Positions 15,880 to 24,021 of a stretch of 64,000 nt of DNA are shown here, piece after piece (the first letter of the stretch is position 1; each line of letters starts with the position of its first letter). Source of the stretch: Prevotella sp. (GTDB taxonomy: Bacteria; Bacteroidota; Bacteroidia; Bacteroidales; Bacteroidaceae); the NCBI GenBank assembly GCA_022773395.1, contig JALFBL010000062.1, positions 1 to 64,000 of the forward strand. The letters run 5' to 3'. The position numbers and the translations under genes are program-made. Below the pieces are notes generated by a model, which saw only the letters and a list, made by a program, of their open reading frames with translations, ran no database searches and had not been told where the DNA came from.

Positions 15880-16001
15880 GGTTCCTGGCCGTCTCTTCAT
15901 CAATGCCAACCTTGTCTGCGTATGTGCAGAGAATAGCCTGGGCGCAGTTATGGGAAACCACATCTTTTCTTCTCTGCAGCTAAATGTTTCCTTGCTTCCA
16001 T
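15875..16001 (-). pseudogene. Remnant of a C_GCAxxG_C_C family protein
   Basis: It starts with MEARKHLAAEKK two bases after the PNPOx gene; then, after a frameshift, comes SHNCAQAILCTYADKVGIDE, which matches the N-terminal part of the C_GCAxxG_C_C redox family. The remaining two thirds, with the other cysteines, are missing because the DUF2958 remnant begins here. It was probably the last gene of the redox operon above it. Confidence 0.5.
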
Positions 16002-16003
16002 GC

Positions 16004-16519
16004 TTATTCCATTCTTTGCCATTTCATTTCCTCGCCTTGCTTGTCGTACTGTTTACGCTTACCTGTAGGAGGTGCAGTAAGGGTTATCTTTACCACATCC
16101 GTTCTCTCCAGACTACGTGCAATAGCATCATTGAAGGCATCCATGTGATGTGGTAGGAAACGCTGACAAATAGCTCTCAAAGCCCCTATTTTCTCGTTTT
16201 TTTCTGTAACCAATTTTGCTTTTCCCACAGCCATTGCCGATTTGTACTGTAGTGTAAAACTTCCGTCTTTGGGACCTACCGTAGGTGCGCACTTGGTGAC
16301 TGCTGATAATGCCACATTCGGATTAGCTGCTATGCAATCCAACTTATCTCCTTCCAAAGCACAATGGAAGTAGAAGGTATGCTCGTCTGTTCGAGCCAAC
16401 GACAAGGGCACACCGTATGGAGTTCCATCCGGTCTTGTAAAGCTGACTGTTACATAAGGAGCCTTATCCAATACCTCCAGTGCGAAGGTGGCATCCATTG
16501 CTCTGCTTGTCTTTCTCAT
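16004..16519 (-). CDS. PNPOx-family flavoprotein, Nim-like
   Basis: 171-aa split-barrel flavoprotein of the pyridoxamine-phosphate-oxidase family, closest in look to the NimA/5-nitroimidazole-resistance type (opens MRKTSRAMDATFALEVLDKA; GVPLSLARTDEHTFYFHCAL is characteristic). Such proteins bind FMN and can reduce nitro groups; whether this one confers drug tolerance cannot be told. It follows the flavin reductase by 4 bp in a redox operon that also includes a nitroreductase. Confidence 0.8.
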   Translation of the reverse strand: MRKTSRAMDATFALEVLDKAPYVTVSFTRPDGTPYGVPLSLARTDEHTFYFHCALEGDKLDCIAANPNVALSAVTKCAPTVGPKDGSFTLQYKSAMAVGKAKLVTEKNEKIGALRAICQRFLPHHMDAFNDAIARSLERTDVVKITLTAPPTGKRKQYDKQGEEMKWQRME

Positions 16520-16523
16520 TCTT

Positions 16524-17087
16524 TTACTTCAATTGCTTGCCGTCTGAAAATGCCTTGCCCACAGTCTTGCCTAATTGGATATAGGTATGATGAACGGGGT
16601 CGTAGGTAATTAGTTTCATCTTCTCCACATCTGGCTTACCATCTTCAGCCAGATACTTCTCATCACAAAGGATGTTGACTATTTCTGCAACAAGATAATA
16701 ACCAGCCTCAGTTCCATCTATCTTCTGCTTTACTCGACATTCCAATGTCATCGGAAACTCCTTGAACACTGGAGCATTCACAGTTGAAGCTTTCTCTGTA
16801 GTCCAACCTGTCTTCTCCATCTTATCAGGGGTGTTTCTTCCACTCACAATACCTACATAATCAGAGGAAATCATAGTCTCTGCTGTAGCAAATGTTACGG
16901 TTAAGTCATCATTGTCTTTGAGATTGTCGGTTGTCTGATGAGAGCCGAGAGAAATTATAATCTCGTGCATATCCCACTGACCACCCCATGCGGCGTTCAT
17001 TGCATTGAGTTTGCCGTTTTTGTCATAAGTGCCGATAATCAGCACAGGTTGTGGCAATAGCCACGCTGTTGATTTGAAACTCTTCAT
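16524..17087 (-). CDS. Flavin reductase family protein
   Basis: 187-aa flavin reductase-like FMN-binding protein (PQPVLIIGTYDKNGKLNAMN, a typical start, and SDYVGIVSGRNTPDKMEKTG). It could supply reduced flavin or act on small electrophiles. No signal peptide, cytoplasmic. It lies 17 bp after the end of the broken GNAT gene and 4 bp before the PNPOx gene, in the same minus-strand run. Confidence 0.82.
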   Translation of the reverse strand: MKSFKSTAWLLPQPVLIIGTYDKNGKLNAMNAAWGGQWDMHEIIISLGSHQTTDNLKDNDDLTVTFATAETMISSDYVGIVSGRNTPDKMEKTGWTTEKASTVNAPVFKEFPMTLECRVKQKIDGTEAGYYLVAEIVNILCDEKYLAEDGKPDVEKMKLITYDPVHHTYIQLGKTVGKAFSDGKQLK

Positions 17088-17104
17088 ACGTTTTGTGTTA
17101 TAAT

Positions 17105-17582
17105 TTATCTCATCTTCTTTTCAAACTTAAAGAACCCATCCTCTTGGTCAAGCTGCTCTGGCATATTGGAATCCGGATGGTGCTCGTTGAAGAACTCAAC
17201 GGCATGGAATCCACAACGGTTGATATAGAAGTGGACATTGCAACGGTCAAAATACGGTGTAAAAGTTTTCCACAATTTTTATCTCAGGATGCATAGTCTC
17301 TATTGCACTCCAGATAATCCGACCGATGCCTTTGCTCTGAACACCAACTTTCACATAGAGGAATGCGAGTTCACCCAAAGTACCGTTAACAGCAATGATA
17401 GCACCTCCTACACGTTGTCCACTCTTGCCGATGGCCTCATATGCTTCTGCATCTTTTGTATTCAACGATTGGTAGAGATTCTTGTCAGGCAATACCTGCC
17501 ATTGGTTCGTTTCTTCAGCATCTTTGTTATATACCTTGAAACCATGTTGAAAGGCATCCTGCATTTCTTCTTTGAAGGCCAT
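17105..17582 (-). pseudogene. Frameshifted GNAT acetyltransferase
   Basis: The first frame (MAFKEEMQDAFQHGFKVYN to VENFYTVF, 17247-17582) carries the N-terminal part and the acetyl-CoA loop (VQSKGIGRIIW). At about 17255 an extra base moves the frame; in the new frame the typical family end is readable (VHFYINRCGFHAVEFFNEHH, then GFFKFEKKM) down to the stop at 17105. So it is a GNAT gene broken by one indel, recent enough that both halves are well preserved. A 61-aa frame (17462-17647) overlaps its start and may be its original leader. Confidence 0.75.
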
Positions 17583-17643
17583 GATTCCGGAATGCCAGGA
17601 ATCAAATCTTTTATTGTTTTCCTGTAATCATCGTCCTCTGTAG

Positions 17644-17775
17644 TCATAGTTTGCAGTTTCGAACAATATGCTTGGCTCTATAGTAACTCGCCAAGCATTC
17701 TTCGCTTGTGAAGTCATAGAACTCTTCACTGCGCATCTTTCCAAATTCTGTCATGGTTTTATAAGGTTGTTTCAT
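17644..17775 (-). CDS. Small overlapping ORF (43 aa)
   Basis: 43-aa product starting MKQPYKTMTEFGKMRSEEFY and ending KHIVRNCKL. Its ATG overlaps the nitroreductase stop (ATGA at 17772-17775) and its own stop overlaps the next ATG (17644-17647) in the same way, a chain of coupled frames typical of real operons. No domain is recognised. Absent downstream of nitroreductase copy 1. Confidence 0.5.
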   Translation of the reverse strand: MKQPYKTMTEFGKMRSEEFYDFTSEECLASYYRAKHIVRNCKL

Positions 17776-18491
17776 ACCCAATCAAAGTTTTCTTCATTCC
17801 CTATTTGCACTCGCTTACCCGTAGCCTTTCCTGCACCGATCTCGAAATGACATTTGGCGATGCCCAAGTCTATCTGTGTATAGCCAATCATGGAGAATCC
17901 TTTCTTGGCTCGTACTTGATGACGATTGCCCGTGATACCGACATATTCAAACGAGAATTTCTGCTGGTTCACGGCTGTAGGGGCAAGTAGGGCTGCTTCC
18001 ACACCTCTCTTGAACCAAGACGGAGTGATGTCACTGGCATTGCTGACTTGCTCAACGGTCTTAATCTTATGACAGACACCTTGTGTCTCACCAAAGCCGA
18101 TGGCAATGTAACAGGCAATCTTCTCTCCCTCGTTAAGCACATACGTCCCAAGCACCTTCGAATAGCTGAGTCCTACCCAGCAGGTATTCAATCCTAATGT
18201 CTGAGCAAATAACACAAGTTGCTCTCCGTAATAGCCGACACGTTCGTCAAGGTCATCAGATTTCTTTCCTGCCATAACGATGTAGTTGTTCACGCCCCGG
18301 AACTTACCATACTTGGCTAACGTTCCCTTGAATGCCTTCGGCTCGTTCAATATAAACTGGATATGTAATTGTCCTTCACGATTCAATTCGTCAATCTTGC
18401 TTTCCAGCAACTTGACGATTTCCTCGGTCAATGGCTGTCCTCTATATGCCCTCACACTATGCCGGGCTTCTATTGCTTCCTGTATAGTCAT
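17772..18491 (-). CDS. Nitroreductase family protein, copy 2
   Basis: 239-aa homologue of the nitroreductase at 9363-10049, with the same start MTIQEAIEARHSVRAY, LNTCWVGLSY and APTAVNQQKFSF. The C-terminus is longer (ends GNEENFDWV against VNYEWV). An upstream ATG at 18515 exists, but the start shared with copy 1 is preferred. It heads a coupled run: 43-aa ORF, GNAT, flavin reductase, Nim-like protein. Upstream lies the second phased GCTACAT array. Confidence 0.85.
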   Translation of the reverse strand: MTIQEAIEARHSVRAYRGQPLTEEIVKLLESKIDELNREGQLHIQFILNEPKAFKGTLAKYGKFRGVNNYIVMAGKKSDDLDERVGYYGEQLVLFAQTLGLNTCWVGLSYSKVLGTYVLNEGEKIACYIAIGFGETQGVCHKIKTVEQVSNASDITPSWFKRGVEAALLAPTAVNQQKFSFEYVGITGNRHQVRAKKGFSMIGYTQIDLGIAKCHFEIGAGKATGKRVQIGNEENFDWV

Positions 18492-18535
18492 TATAGTTGA
18501 ATCATTACTATTCATATATTATATGCTTTTTCTTT

Positions 18536-18633
18536 GCTACATTCAGATACATACTGCTACATCTTCTCCACATTTTCTTTCCGTCGTTATGGAATGTAAG
18601 TCGTTGTGTTTCTGCATCACTACATATTGCTAC
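18536..18633. promoter_or_regulatory. Helically phased GCTACAT array, copy 2
   Basis: Sites at 18536 (GCTACAT), 18546 (GATACAT), 18556 (GCTACAT), 18566 (TCCACAT), 18619 (ACTACAT) and 18629 (GCTACTG). The spacings 10, 10, 10, 53 and 10 are identical to copy 1, though some sites have drifted. It lies between hipA and nitroreductase copy 2. Confidence 0.6.
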
Positions 18634-18661
18634 TGTTTTTCGTTCATTTTTTCGCTATCGC

Positions 18662-19924
18662 TCAACAACCCGCCAGAGAACGTTGAAACACTTGTTCAAA
18701 TACATCCATTTCTCGCTTGGCCATACTAAGTCGTGCGGCAATCGATCTCCAATGCTTTACGCCTGCCTTCACTTCATCGATGATGCGACCAGCTTCGTCC
18801 TTTCCAATCATGTACTCCTCAGATGAATCGAGGAGTACATTGAGATCGGCTTGATTGGTTGCGGAGTTGATGAGCAATGCCTGATATTCATTCAAAGTAG
18901 GATTCATATCATAAGCCGGTGAGAGCGTCCACCCCTTCGGGGTTAGCAGAAAACCATGATTACGGAAATGGTCATCGCTATTACCGATGGCGATATTGAA
19001 AGCCACACGTCTATAGAGTTGACGCAGATTGTCTTCCACATCACAGCAGTTCTGAAGGATGAAGTCCACAATATCCAGATAACCGTTACCTGTTTTGGCA
19101 TCGCAGCCATCTGTCAAGCCCAGCAAGGTCATGGCAGATGCAAAATGCTTTCTTCGTCCGTCGGCTGTCCTATCGAAACGCTTAGAAAGCAAAGCATGGT
19201 ATTTCTCACCTATCTCTATGACGCCCGTCTCGGCTGCAATCACGCCAGTTTCCTTTGCCAACAGATGACTATGATGTTCCCAGAGGCCAACATCGTAATC
19301 ATCATTCCTCGAAGGGAACTTGGCCACACAAAGACAGCCCTCATCATTCATAACCCCTGTTTTCGGACGAGCACCGCCAAGTGAAGTACCGGAATGAACG
19401 AGTTGCAGCAACCATTTCTTTTCAGGCAACTGGTTCAGTTCCTCACTTTTCTCAATCTCCATACAGGCTGCTACCAACACCCGTATATCGGTCAATGGAA
19501 GAATGCAGAGAGACTTCTCGCAGTTGATGAACTCGCCATCTTGCGATTCCTTGAAACGGAAACCGCCCATACGTGAGACATCATCAATGCCCATGAGATA
19601 ATCAAATGAAGACTGCTTACGAACAGGCCGCTTTTCCTCTATGGCAAGGATTTGTTCTAACCTGTTGAGCAGCAGCCGCCCCCAACGGTCTGGCAATGCA
19701 TCGCTAAAGCAGCCGAAGATATCTTTGTCCGGCTGAGTATATTGCTGACCTGGATAGTTGTTGATGTCTGCACTCAGGAAAAGACCACCATACTGACGAA
19801 GCCAGTTGTTGTCGTATTTAAACGAATAGGAATCCGAGCCACGAAGTGATTCATAGCCCAATTCGCCAACCAACAATGGCTCGACAAGCCAATCGAAGTC
19901 CGCATATATAAATAATGTTCGCAT
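18662..19924 (-). CDS. hipA: HipA-like serine/threonine kinase toxin, copy 2
   Basis: 420-aa close paralogue of the HipA at 10199-11455; the ATP-loop region GTSLGGARPKTG, catalytic IGNSDDHFRNHG and SPAYDMNP are all kept, so it looks functional. It differs at scattered positions and in the C-terminal end (SLAGC). The matching hipB gene lies 3 bp upstream. Two close toxin-antitoxin copies on one chromosome raise the question of cross-neutralisation. Confidence 0.88.
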   Translation of the reverse strand: MRTLFIYADFDWLVEPLLVGELGYESLRGSDSYSFKYDNNWLRQYGGLFLSADINNYPGQQYTQPDKDIFGCFSDALPDRWGRLLLNRLEQILAIEEKRPVRKQSSFDYLMGIDDVSRMGGFRFKESQDGEFINCEKSLCILPLTDIRVLVAACMEIEKSEELNQLPEKKWLLQLVHSGTSLGGARPKTGVMNDEGCLCVAKFPSRNDDYDVGLWEHHSHLLAKETGVIAAETGVIEIGEKYHALLSKRFDRTADGRRKHFASAMTLLGLTDGCDAKTGNGYLDIVDFILQNCCDVEDNLRQLYRRVAFNIAIGNSDDHFRNHGFLLTPKGWTLSPAYDMNPTLNEYQALLINSATNQADLNVLLDSSEEYMIGKDEAGRIIDEVKAGVKHWRSIAARLSMAKREMDVFEQVFQRSLAGC

Positions 19925-19927
19925 AGT

Positions 19928-20248
19928 TTATTCCTTTTTTGATGCCCGTTCACGATGTTTCAGTGCGAGATCCTGCAAGGCTCTTCCCACCTCATCCTTC
20001 TGTGCCAGCAACAAAATGTCATCATCGAGTTGCAGGGCGTAGAGTACGCGCAGGTATATACCAATGGCAACAGTCGGCGCACCTTTCTCAATTCTTGCTA
20101 TAGTCATAGGTGAGCAAGTAGCGCGTTCTGCCACTTGTGCCACACTAAGATTACGACGCAAACGGGCAAATTTAATTTGCTCACCAACAGTCTGCATCTT
20201 CTGTTCAAGCTTTCTAGGAAGCTTCGTACCCATCGTTGTTTTGCTCAT
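19928..20248 (-). CDS. hipB: HipB-like antitoxin/regulator, copy 2
   Basis: 106-aa XRE helix-turn-helix protein, near-identical to copy 1 (start MSKTTMGTKLPRKLEQKMQT). Most differences are conservative (SVAQVAERATCSPMTIARIE against SVVQVAERATCSPLTVSRIE), some within the recognition region, so operator preference could have drifted. The region upstream keeps TTTTATGATGTGTT but only one TTATGAT unit, and the -7 position reads TAATTTTA. Confidence 0.85.
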   Translation of the reverse strand: MSKTTMGTKLPRKLEQKMQTVGEQIKFARLRRNLSVAQVAERATCSPMTIARIEKGAPTVAIGIYLRVLYALQLDDDILLLAQKDEVGRALQDLALKHRERASKKE

Positions 20249-20796
20249 AACAGCATTCAATATTTATTTACGAGTGTAAAATTATTTATTTTCCCTATTT
20301 TATGATGTGTTGATGCGACAAAAATGACAAGAAGACACATTATTTAACGATTATCATACCAAAATATGTGTGTTTGTAATGCAAAAAGCCAAAATCGACC
20401 TGTAAATTAATCGTTTTGCCTTGTTTTAATAGACCATTAAAATAATGCAAGAAAGTAACTTGTCACATCTAAATTTTGAAAAGCTTTTGATATTATCGTA
20501 GGATTTCAACGAAAACGCCTCGGTATTCTCGCAGTTTTTTGGCAAAACAATACGTATCCCAGATTAAAAGCAGTATCTTTAGTATGTAGTTACAACAGAT
20601 AAAAATTCATGGCAGAATGTATTCGCCTTACCCAACAACATCTTCTCAGATTTCCCATACAAAAATCATCGGGAGTGTAAAAACGCTTACTATTTATGCC
20701 ACAAAATATTGAGCAGAAAATATCAACATTTAACGTATAATCTTACTCACTGCATTTTTTCCATTTTGGCATATTGGGGCTACATTCAACAGCTCG
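20249..20796. other. Decayed flank of the second duplicated unit
   Basis: About 550 bp with no gene. Ordered remnants of the first unit are visible: the hipB upstream sequence, the palindrome TTTTAAT-agacc-ATTAAAA (20424-20442), a segment TCGGTATTCTCGCAG plus TTTTTTGGCAAAACA (20511-20542) that echoes 13197-13228, and the 60-bp repeat (20675-20735). The winged-helix and ATPase genes that separate these marks in unit 1 are missing. Confidence 0.65.
20675..20735 (+). repeat. 60-bp repeat, copy 2
   Basis: Direct repeat of 14953-15012 with a one-base insertion and five substitutions in the last 52 bases. It is the right border of duplicated unit 2; core genes (pyrD) begin 62 bp later. Confidence 0.75.
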
Positions 20797-21708
20797 TCAG
20801 CCATTGATTGCGCCGACAATCTCCTGCACGCTCTTGCATCCATGGTTATCAAGCCATTCGTTAATGCCATCACGCACCTTGATAGTAACAGCAGGATCGA
20901 TGAAATTCGCCGTTCCTATTTCTATGGCCGTAGCACCGGCCATGATAAATTCGATGGCATCTTGGGCATTCATGATGCCCCCCAAACCTATCACGGGAAT
21001 TTTCACTGCCTTTGCTACCTGCCACACCATGCGCAGGGCTATCGGTTTGACACAAGGTCCGCTCAAACCTCCCGTTCCGATACTTAAAAGTGGCTGGCGT
21101 TTTTCGATATCCACTGCCATCCCCATCAGGGTATTGATTAGCGACACACTGTCAGCACCTTCCGCCTCAACGGTCTTGGCTATATCCGCAATATCGGTAA
21201 CATTGGGCGAAAGTTTCACAATCAGTGTTTTATCATATCTTTGACGGACTGCCCTCACCACACTGGCAGCCCCTTCACAAGTAACACCGAAAGCCATTCC
21301 ACCGTCTTTCACGTTAGGACATGAAATATTCAGTTCAATCGCCGGAATTTTCTCCAAAGCGCACACTCTTGATGCACATTCGGCATAATCCTCAGGAGAA
21401 GATCCACTCACGTTCACAATGAAATGAGTGGAAATATCTTTGATTTCAGGATAAATGTGCTCACAAAAATAATCCACTCCTTTGTTTTGCAATCCCACGC
21501 AATTAAGCATACCCGAAGATGTTTCGGCCATTCTTGGATAGTCGTTTCCCTCGCGTGCTTTCAGCGTCGTACCTTTCACAATAATCCCTCCAATGTCATC
21601 CAAGTGGATAAAATCAGCAAATTCAAGACCGTAGCCAAAAGTGCCGGATGCCGTCATCACAGGGTTTTTCAATTCGAGATTATTTATCTTCACATTCAGA
21701 CTTGCCAT
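20797..21708 (-). CDS. pyrD: Dihydroorotate dehydrogenase, catalytic subunit (class 1B)
   Basis: 303-aa class 1B dihydroorotate dehydrogenase, the FMN-containing subunit that oxidises dihydroorotate to orotate in pyrimidine synthesis. Typical segments: [16 protein letters not shown] near the N-terminus, [10 protein letters not shown] containing the catalytic cysteine region, and [16 protein letters not shown] plus GTANF for FMN phosphate. Class 1B needs the PyrK partner, and pyrK lies 53 bp upstream on the same strand. Full length. Confidence 0.95.
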   Translation of the reverse strand: MASLNVKINNLELKNPVMTASGTFGYGLEFADFIHLDDIGGIIVKGTTLKAREGNDYPRMAETSSGMLNCVGLQNKGVDYFCEHIYPEIKDISTHFIVNVSGSSPEDYAECASRVCALEKIPAIELNISCPNVKDGGMAFGVTCEGAASVVRAVRQRYDKTLIVKLSPNVTDIADIAKTVEAEGADSVSLINTLMGMAVDIEKRQPLLSIGTGGLSGPCVKPIALRMVWQVAKAVKIPVIGLGGIMNAQDAIEFIMAGATAIEIGTANFIDPAVTIKVRDGINEWLDNHGCKSVQEIVGAING

Positions 21709-21761
21709 AAGTATTTCTTCGTTTATTCTATTCTACATCGTTCTTCACAATAATTGGCACA

Positions 21762-22547
21762 CTACCACATCAGACTGTTTACATCAAAAATCGGCCCTTC
21801 CTTACACACGCAAAGATTTCCTTCAGTAGTTTTCTCCACACAGCACAAGCAAGCACCCACACCGCAAGCCATCTTGTTTTCCAACGATGCTTCACAGTAT
21901 ATACCTTTGTTTTGAGCATATTTTGCCACCGCCACCATCATGGGCTTAGGACCGCAGGTGGAAATTTGGTCAAAACGTTCACTTTCCAACAGCGAGTGGT
22001 GGATGACAACCCCCTTCTCCCCAGCCGTTCCGTCCTCGGTCGTGACAAAAACACGCCCCAATTTACTGAAATCATCCATCATCAACAAGTCTTTTGCTGT
22101 GCGTGCGCCCAACAAGAAAGTTGGCTCACTACCGCTTTCTTTCAAACACTTTCCGAAATAGAGCAATGGGGCAACGCCCACACCTCCACCAACCAGCAAC
22201 ACCCTTGCCTGTACGTCCCCGTCATTTATATCTTGGGGCATTCTAAAACTATTGCCCAACGGCAATACACAATTCAGCGTATCTCCCGGTTTCAGCTCAG
22301 CCAAACGTCGCGTTCCGTTACCGATAGCCGCGATCAGCAACCAAAGTTCGTTCTTCTCCTTGTCAATGTAATTAATGGAAATTGGACGGCGAAGGAATGT
22401 ATAGGGCGATCCGTCCACGCGCACTTCAACAAATTGCCCCGGCAACATATCAGGCAACTGTTCTTTGCCTGTTAGTTTGACAAGCACATATTTCTCATGA
22501 ATCTTGTCCGATGCCGCCACCGTCAAGTCTAAAATATATTTTTTCAT
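21762..22547 (-). CDS. pyrK: Dihydroorotate dehydrogenase electron-transfer subunit
   Basis: 261-aa FAD and [2Fe-2S] subunit that passes electrons from PyrD to NAD+. It has a ferredoxin-reductase-like N-terminal domain (RRPISINYID for flavin binding), a nucleotide-binding region (LLVGGGVGVAPLLYF) and the cluster ligands in ACGVGACLCCVEK followed by CVCKEG. The frame is open 19 codons further up, but MKKYILDL at 22547 is the natural start. Promoter at 22707-22737. Confidence 0.93.
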   Translation of the reverse strand: MKKYILDLTVAASDKIHEKYVLVKLTGKEQLPDMLPGQFVEVRVDGSPYTFLRRPISINYIDKEKNELWLLIAAIGNGTRRLAELKPGDTLNCVLPLGNSFRMPQDINDGDVQARVLLVGGGVGVAPLLYFGKCLKESGSEPTFLLGARTAKDLLMMDDFSKLGRVFVTTEDGTAGEKGVVIHHSLLESERFDQISTCGPKPMMVAVAKYAQNKGIYCEASLENKMACGVGACLCCVEKTTEGNLCVCKEGPIFDVNSLMW

Positions 22548-22602
22548 TATCGTTTTGCTAAATATTTTGCCACCACGTTGCCATGACATAGAAACAGTCC
22601 AC

Positions 22603-22737
22603 ATGACATAAAATATGTTTTGTCATTTATGATACATATTTCACCACGATAGGATGCACATCATCATATTAACAGCATTAACGTGGCTATAAATAATAAG
22701 GTGGTGCAAAGTTAATGCAATCCCTATACAATACAAA
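22603..22737 (-). promoter_or_regulatory. pyrK-pyrD promoter and leader with palindrome
   Basis: The -7 box TAACTTTG (22707-22714, minus strand) has a TTTG 19 bp upstream (22734-22737), a good Bacteroidetes promoter. The leader of about 150 nt contains an imperfect palindrome running ATGACA (22603-22608) to TGTCAT (22621-22626), and ATGACATA occurs again at 22583-22590. It could be an operator or an RNA hairpin for pyrimidine control. Confidence 0.55.
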
Positions 22738-22783
22738 ATAAAACAATGTCTTTTTTATGAACAAGAGGACAGGATTTTCTTTG

Positions 22784-23248
22784 TTATTTTTTAGGAATGA
22801 ACGACTCCCACGTCTGGTCATCAAAAAACACTCTTATCTCCGTGATACTCCGTTTTGGTTTGTCAATATTTTTCGCATTGATTTTTACAAGATGATTGGA
22901 CGATAGATAGTTTCCTTGAAAGAGGTTAGGAGTGGATCCCATTCTGCTTACCTGTTGGTTGACCTCTCCAAAATCCAACGCCTGTTCAACTGAAACATTT
23001 GATGGCTGCCCTTCCAAATTTCCATCGGCATCAGATGTTTTTTCAAACATTTGACCTTTGCCGAACATCAACCACTCCAAGTTAATGGTAGGAAATTTTT
23101 TCTTGATGGACTCAACTATATTGAGAGTAGGACGAGTTCGATCATTAAAAATACTACTGAGTGCTGCCGGAGACAACTCAATGAAATTTGCAAATGTTTG
23201 CTGAGTCATATGCTGACTCTCCATAATCTGTCTTATTCTATCCTTCAT
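22784..23248 (-). CDS. XRE-family transcriptional regulator
   Basis: 154-aa protein with an N-terminal helix-turn-helix (residues about 5-60; QTFANFIELSPAALSSIFND) and a C-terminal region without a recognised domain. MKDRIRQIMESQHMTQQ at 23248 is the start: the longer open frame above it covers the promoter. A -7 box TACCTTTG lies at 23302-23309 (minus strand) with TTTG at 23333-23336. Two copies of ACATTT(G/A)CAAATCA upstream of the promoter are candidate binding sites, perhaps for autoregulation. Confidence 0.8.
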   Translation of the reverse strand: MKDRIRQIMESQHMTQQTFANFIELSPAALSSIFNDRTRPTLNIVESIKKKFPTINLEWLMFGKGQMFEKTSDADGNLEGQPSNVSVEQALDFGEVNQQVSRMGSTPNLFQGNYLSSNHLVKINAKNIDKPKRSITEIRVFFDDQTWESFIPKK

Positions 23249-23301
23249 TTTAGGTCTATATTGATAAACATAGGCTTTTAAGCCGAAATTTATTGACTTT
23301 A

Positions 23302-23431
23302 CAAAGGTAAAGCAAAAAAATGGAATACACAACAAATGTATATACAAATTTCAGCCTCAGAGATTCACATTTGCAAATCAGAATATCAAAACTCACATGT
23401 AACAGATTTAAATATCTACATTTACAAATCA
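23302..23431 (-). promoter_or_regulatory. XRE promoter and repeated ATTTRCAAAT sites
   Basis: The -7 box is at 23302-23309. Two 14-bp repeats follow further upstream: ACATTTGCAAATCA (23367-23380) and ACATTTACAAATCA (23418-23431), 51 bp (about five helical turns) apart. The first contains the perfect palindrome ATTTGCAAAT, which also occurs in the coding region at 23186-23195. Confidence 0.5.
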
Positions 23432-24021
23432 AAAACATATAAATGAGAATAAGATACATATAAAGTATCTATATATTTATTTTTCGTAAACACCTGATTA
23501 ATTTATACTTATCTTTTTGTTTATATTTACAAAAATCGCATTTATGCAAAGAAATACATAATAGAGAATAAACGTTCAAATAACACGATTGAATATATTA
23601 ATATAAAATGCTGGCATACAATGCAATATACAAAATAAAGTGTTTTGAATATACATACCTATACGTTTTTGCCTTGAAATATTCACAAATACAAACACAA
23701 ATCTGTTAAAGTGTGTTTTAAAACTTACTATAAAGTTATGATTATACATATAAAAACGAACAGCGATTCTCCTTTATTTTGAAGTTAAAATATTCACAAA
23801 ACAAAACAATAAATTATGTTAACACTGAATCTTTTGAACGAAAAACATAAAAAAACGCTCATTTTTTGCGTATTCTGAAATACTCCCCAACTTTTTCAAA
23901 ATACGCAATTCTCAGAGGGTATAAATTCGTAAAAACACTTGATATTCAAAGTTTTCACCCTATTTTTCAGGTCTCTGTAAATTTTCAAAATAGAGAAAAA
24001 CAAAAGTAAAAACAGATCCTT
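23432..24021. other. AT-rich gene-less region
   Basis: About 590 bp of very AT-rich sequence between the XRE gene and the end of holA. No gene or clear hairpin found. An inverted pair (AAAACGCTCATTTTTTGCG and TTTCAAAATACGC, 23850-23910) is weak. It may be decayed or purely regulatory. Confidence 0.4.

Noticed and set aside
17462..17647. 61-codon frame overlapping the GNAT start as a separate gene
   Set aside because: Its second half is only the alternative frame of GNAT; the first 20 codons may be real, but this cannot be decided.
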